Part shown: positions 21,449-22,911 of the stretch, piece after piece
Layout: each line of letters begins with the position of its first letter
Numbering within the stretch: position 1 is the stretch's first letter
Assembly (NCBI GenBank): GCA_007129135.1
Contig: SKWB01000368.1
Location: forward strand, 1-22,911
Source of the DNA: Halococcaceae archaeon
GTDB lineage: Archaea > Halobacteriota > Halobacteria > Halobacteriales > Halalkalicoccaceae
Direction of reading: 5' to 3'
Length of the DNA stretch: 22,911 nucleotides
The notes under the pieces: model-generated
What the model was told of the DNA's origin: nothing
What the model saw: the letters and a program-made list of their open reading frames with translations, nothing else
Databases searched by the model: none
Program-made: the position numbers and the translations under genes

Positions 21449-22411
21449 ATGACACGGTCCACCCGACAACGGGAGCGCGAGCGTGAGACGCAGCAGACCA
21501 GCGAGGACGAGGGGGTTCGGGCCTGTCCCGAGTGTTCGTCCGAAGACCTGGTGAAGAGCTCGGACAGGGGTGAGCTCGTCTGTGATGACTGTGGGCTCGT
21601 CGTCGAGGAGGGATCGATCGACCCGGGTCCGGAGTGGCGGGCGTTCAACCACCAGGAACGCCAGCAGAAGTCGCGTGTGGGGGCGCCGACCACCCAGACG
21701 ATGCACGACAAGGGGCTCACCACCACCATCGACTGGAAGGACAAGGACGCCTACGGTCGCTCTATCTCCTCGAAGAAACGAAGCCAGATGCACCGACTGC
21801 GAAAGTGGCAGGAGCGGATCCGGACGAAGGACGCCGGCGAGCGCAACCTGCAGTTCGCGCTCAGCGAGATCGACCGGATGGCGAGCGCGCTCGGGGTACC
21901 GCGCTCGGTGCGCGAGGTCGCCTCGGTCATCTACCGCCGCGCGCTCAAGGAGGACCTCATCCGCGGGCGGTCGATCGAGGGCGTCGCCACATCGGCGCTC
22001 TACGCCGCCTGCCGGAAGGAGGGGATCCCGCGCAGTCTCGAGGAGATCAGCGAGGTCTCGCGTGTCGAGCGCAAGGAGATCGGCCGGACATACCGGTATA
22101 TCTCCCAGGAGCTCGGCCTCGAGATGCGTCCAGTCGACCCGAAGAAGTACGTCCCCCGGTTCTGCTCCGAACTCGAACTGAGCGAAGAAGTCCAGTCGAA
22201 GGCCAACGAGATCATCGAGACGACCGCCGAACAGGGACTGCTCTCGGGCAAGTCCCCGACCGGCTACGCGGCCGCGGCGATCTACGCCGCGTCGCTGCTC
22301 TGTAACGAGAAGAAGACCCAGCGCGAGGTCGCCGACGTCGCGCAGGTGACCGAGGTCACGATCCGGAACCGGTACCAGGAACAGATCGAAGCGATGGGCA
22401 TCCACAGCTAG
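21449..22411 (+). CDS. tfb: Transcription initiation factor IIB (TFB)
   Basis: This 320-residue archaeal TFB recruits RNA polymerase to TBP-bound promoters. It has a charged N-terminus, a zinc ribbon with C26, C29, C45 and C48 ([23 protein letters not shown]), the B-finger/linker region with [20 protein letters not shown] and [20 protein letters not shown], then two cyclin folds: about 130-220 ([20 protein letters not shown]) and 225-315 ([20 protein letters not shown]). The C-terminal helix-turn-helix [20 protein letters not shown] contacts the BRE. Haloarchaea carry several TFB paralogues; which one this is cannot be told. A T-run follows the stop. Confidence 0.97.
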   Translation: MTRSTRQRERERETQQTSEDEGVRACPECSSEDLVKSSDRGELVCDDCGLVVEEGSIDPGPEWRAFNHQERQQKSRVGAPTTQTMHDKGLTTTIDWKDKDAYGRSISSKKRSQMHRLRKWQERIRTKDAGERNLQFALSEIDRMASALGVPRSVREVASVIYRRALKEDLIRGRSIEGVATSALYAACRKEGIPRSLEEISEVSRVERKEIGRTYRYISQELGLEMRPVDPKKYVPRFCSELELSEEVQSKANEIIETTAEQGLLSGKSPTGYAAAAIYAASLLCNEKKTQREVADVAQVTEVTIRNRYQEQIEAMGIHS

Positions 22412-22431
22412 CGCTCCACCCCGCAGACCGG

Positions 22432-22437
22432 TTTTTT
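22432..22437 (+). terminator. T-run terminator after tfb
   Basis: Six T residues flanked by GC-rich text (GACCGG before, CCGAGAC after) lie 21 bases past the tfb stop. Oligo-T is the usual archaeal transcription stop signal. No strong hairpin precedes it. Confidence 0.55.
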
Positions 22438-22495
22438 CCGAGACAGCGTCCCCGAGTCGGTGAGCGACGGCTCTCCCCAGCGGCCCGGGGCGAAC

Positions 22496-22503
22496 GTTCA
22501 AAC
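22496..22503 (+). promoter_or_regulatory. TATA-like box of nreA
   Basis: GTTCAAAC is centred 27 bases before the ATG at 22527 and follows the tfb terminator, so nreA probably has its own leaderless transcript. Confidence 0.45.
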
Positions 22504-22526
22504 CCACCCGCCTCCTTCACCCACCA

Positions 22527-22911
22527 ATGCGTCTCGACGAGTTCGTGGAGGGGCTCGAGACCGACGAGCGCGCCGAGATGCGTCGGCTCGCCCGCGAGAA
22601 GTCCTACGCGATCACCGACTACCTCACCGACTTCGAGTCGCGGTTCGAGTCGGTCGTCTCGGGCGACTCGCTCTTCGGCAGCGTCTCGCCCTCGATCTTC
22701 GTCGGGCGGTCGTCCTATCCGAACGTCTCGACGGGGCTGCTCTCGCCCGTCGGGGACGAGGACCGCGCGACGGAGTACGTCACCTCCGGGGAGTGGTACG
22801 ACCAGGGGATCGGGATCGAGGACGTCTACCAGTACCGCTCCGGACTGCTGAACTCGACGCGCTCGGCGCGCGTGAACGTCGAGGACGTCTGGGACGGGTT
22901 CGTCGGCGTCC
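22527..22911 (+). CDS. nreA: DNA repair protein NreA (N-terminal part)
   Basis: The window contains the first 128 residues; the gene continues past the right edge. The protein starts MRLDEFVEGLETDERAEMRR and shows the Nre-family text SVSPSIFVGRSSYPNVSTGL followed by LSPVGDED, then SGEWYDQGIGIEDVYQYRSG and LLNSTRSARVNVEDVWDGFV. NreA works in archaeal DNA damage repair, and family members carry a C-terminal PCNA-interacting peptide, which is out of view here. The N-terminal zinc-finger cysteines of some Nre proteins are absent from this stretch, as in haloarchaeal forms. Confidence 0.93.
   Translation, partial: MRLDEFVEGLETDERAEMRRLAREKSYAITDYLTDFESRFESVVSGDSLFGSVSPSIFVGRSSYPNVSTGLLSPVGDEDRATEYVTSGEWYDQGIGIEDVYQYRSGLLNSTRSARVNVEDVWDGFVGV

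Overview
The window reads as chromosomal DNA of a haloarchaeon (class Halobacteria). It is very GC-rich. The predicted proteins are strongly acidic. Many genes have a TATA-like box about 27 bases before the start codon and no Shine-Dalgarno sequence, which is the haloarchaeal leaderless pattern. Marker genes agree: archaeal TFB, archaeal ATP-dependent DNA ligase, an NreA start, an rnhA / 'rnhA operon protein' pair, a PadR-type regulator and a small HVO_0758-type zinc finger. The GC-rich code leaves long open antisense frames over most real genes; these were set aside.

Region 1-7400 holds a partial minus-strand gene, a small winged-helix protein, an EamA-type exporter behind a GT81-type glucosyl-3-phosphoglycerate synthase (compatible solute or glycolipid precursor synthesis), an Asp-rich Tat lipoprotein, an MFS transporter, two very small membrane proteins, a winged-helix regulator overlapping a three-helix membrane protein, and a larger membrane protein. 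Region 7561-14494 is a plus-strand run: zinc finger, membrane protein, ATP-dependent DNA ligase followed by a metallo-beta-lactamase/beta-CASP nuclease, an EEP-fold hydrolase, a SOUL heme-binding protein, a DUF2391-like membrane protein, and two Fluc/CrcB fluoride channel genes.

The 5' leader of the first crcB gene contains an element that matches the fluoride (crcB) riboswitch consensus, including the six-base pseudoknot. It is the most striking find in the window. It also shows that the start codon is the ATG at 13772 and not the upstream GTG at 13700. The two crcB genes are back to back, so one fluoride-sensing leader probably controls a two-subunit channel.

Region 14521-19604 is all minus strand: small membrane protein, aldo/keto reductase, YeeZ-like NAD(P)-binding epimerase, DUF5791-type protein, an alkaline-phosphatase-superfamily hydrolase with Cys where the nucleophile is expected, a possible 38-residue peptide, and inorganic pyrophosphatase. 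Region 19753-22911 concerns information processing: a PadR-family regulator with an operator-like inverted repeat between TATA box and start, RNase HI with its operon partner, TFB with a 10-base palindrome next to its TATA box, and the start of nreA. No tRNA, rRNA, CRISPR array or intact insertion sequence was seen.
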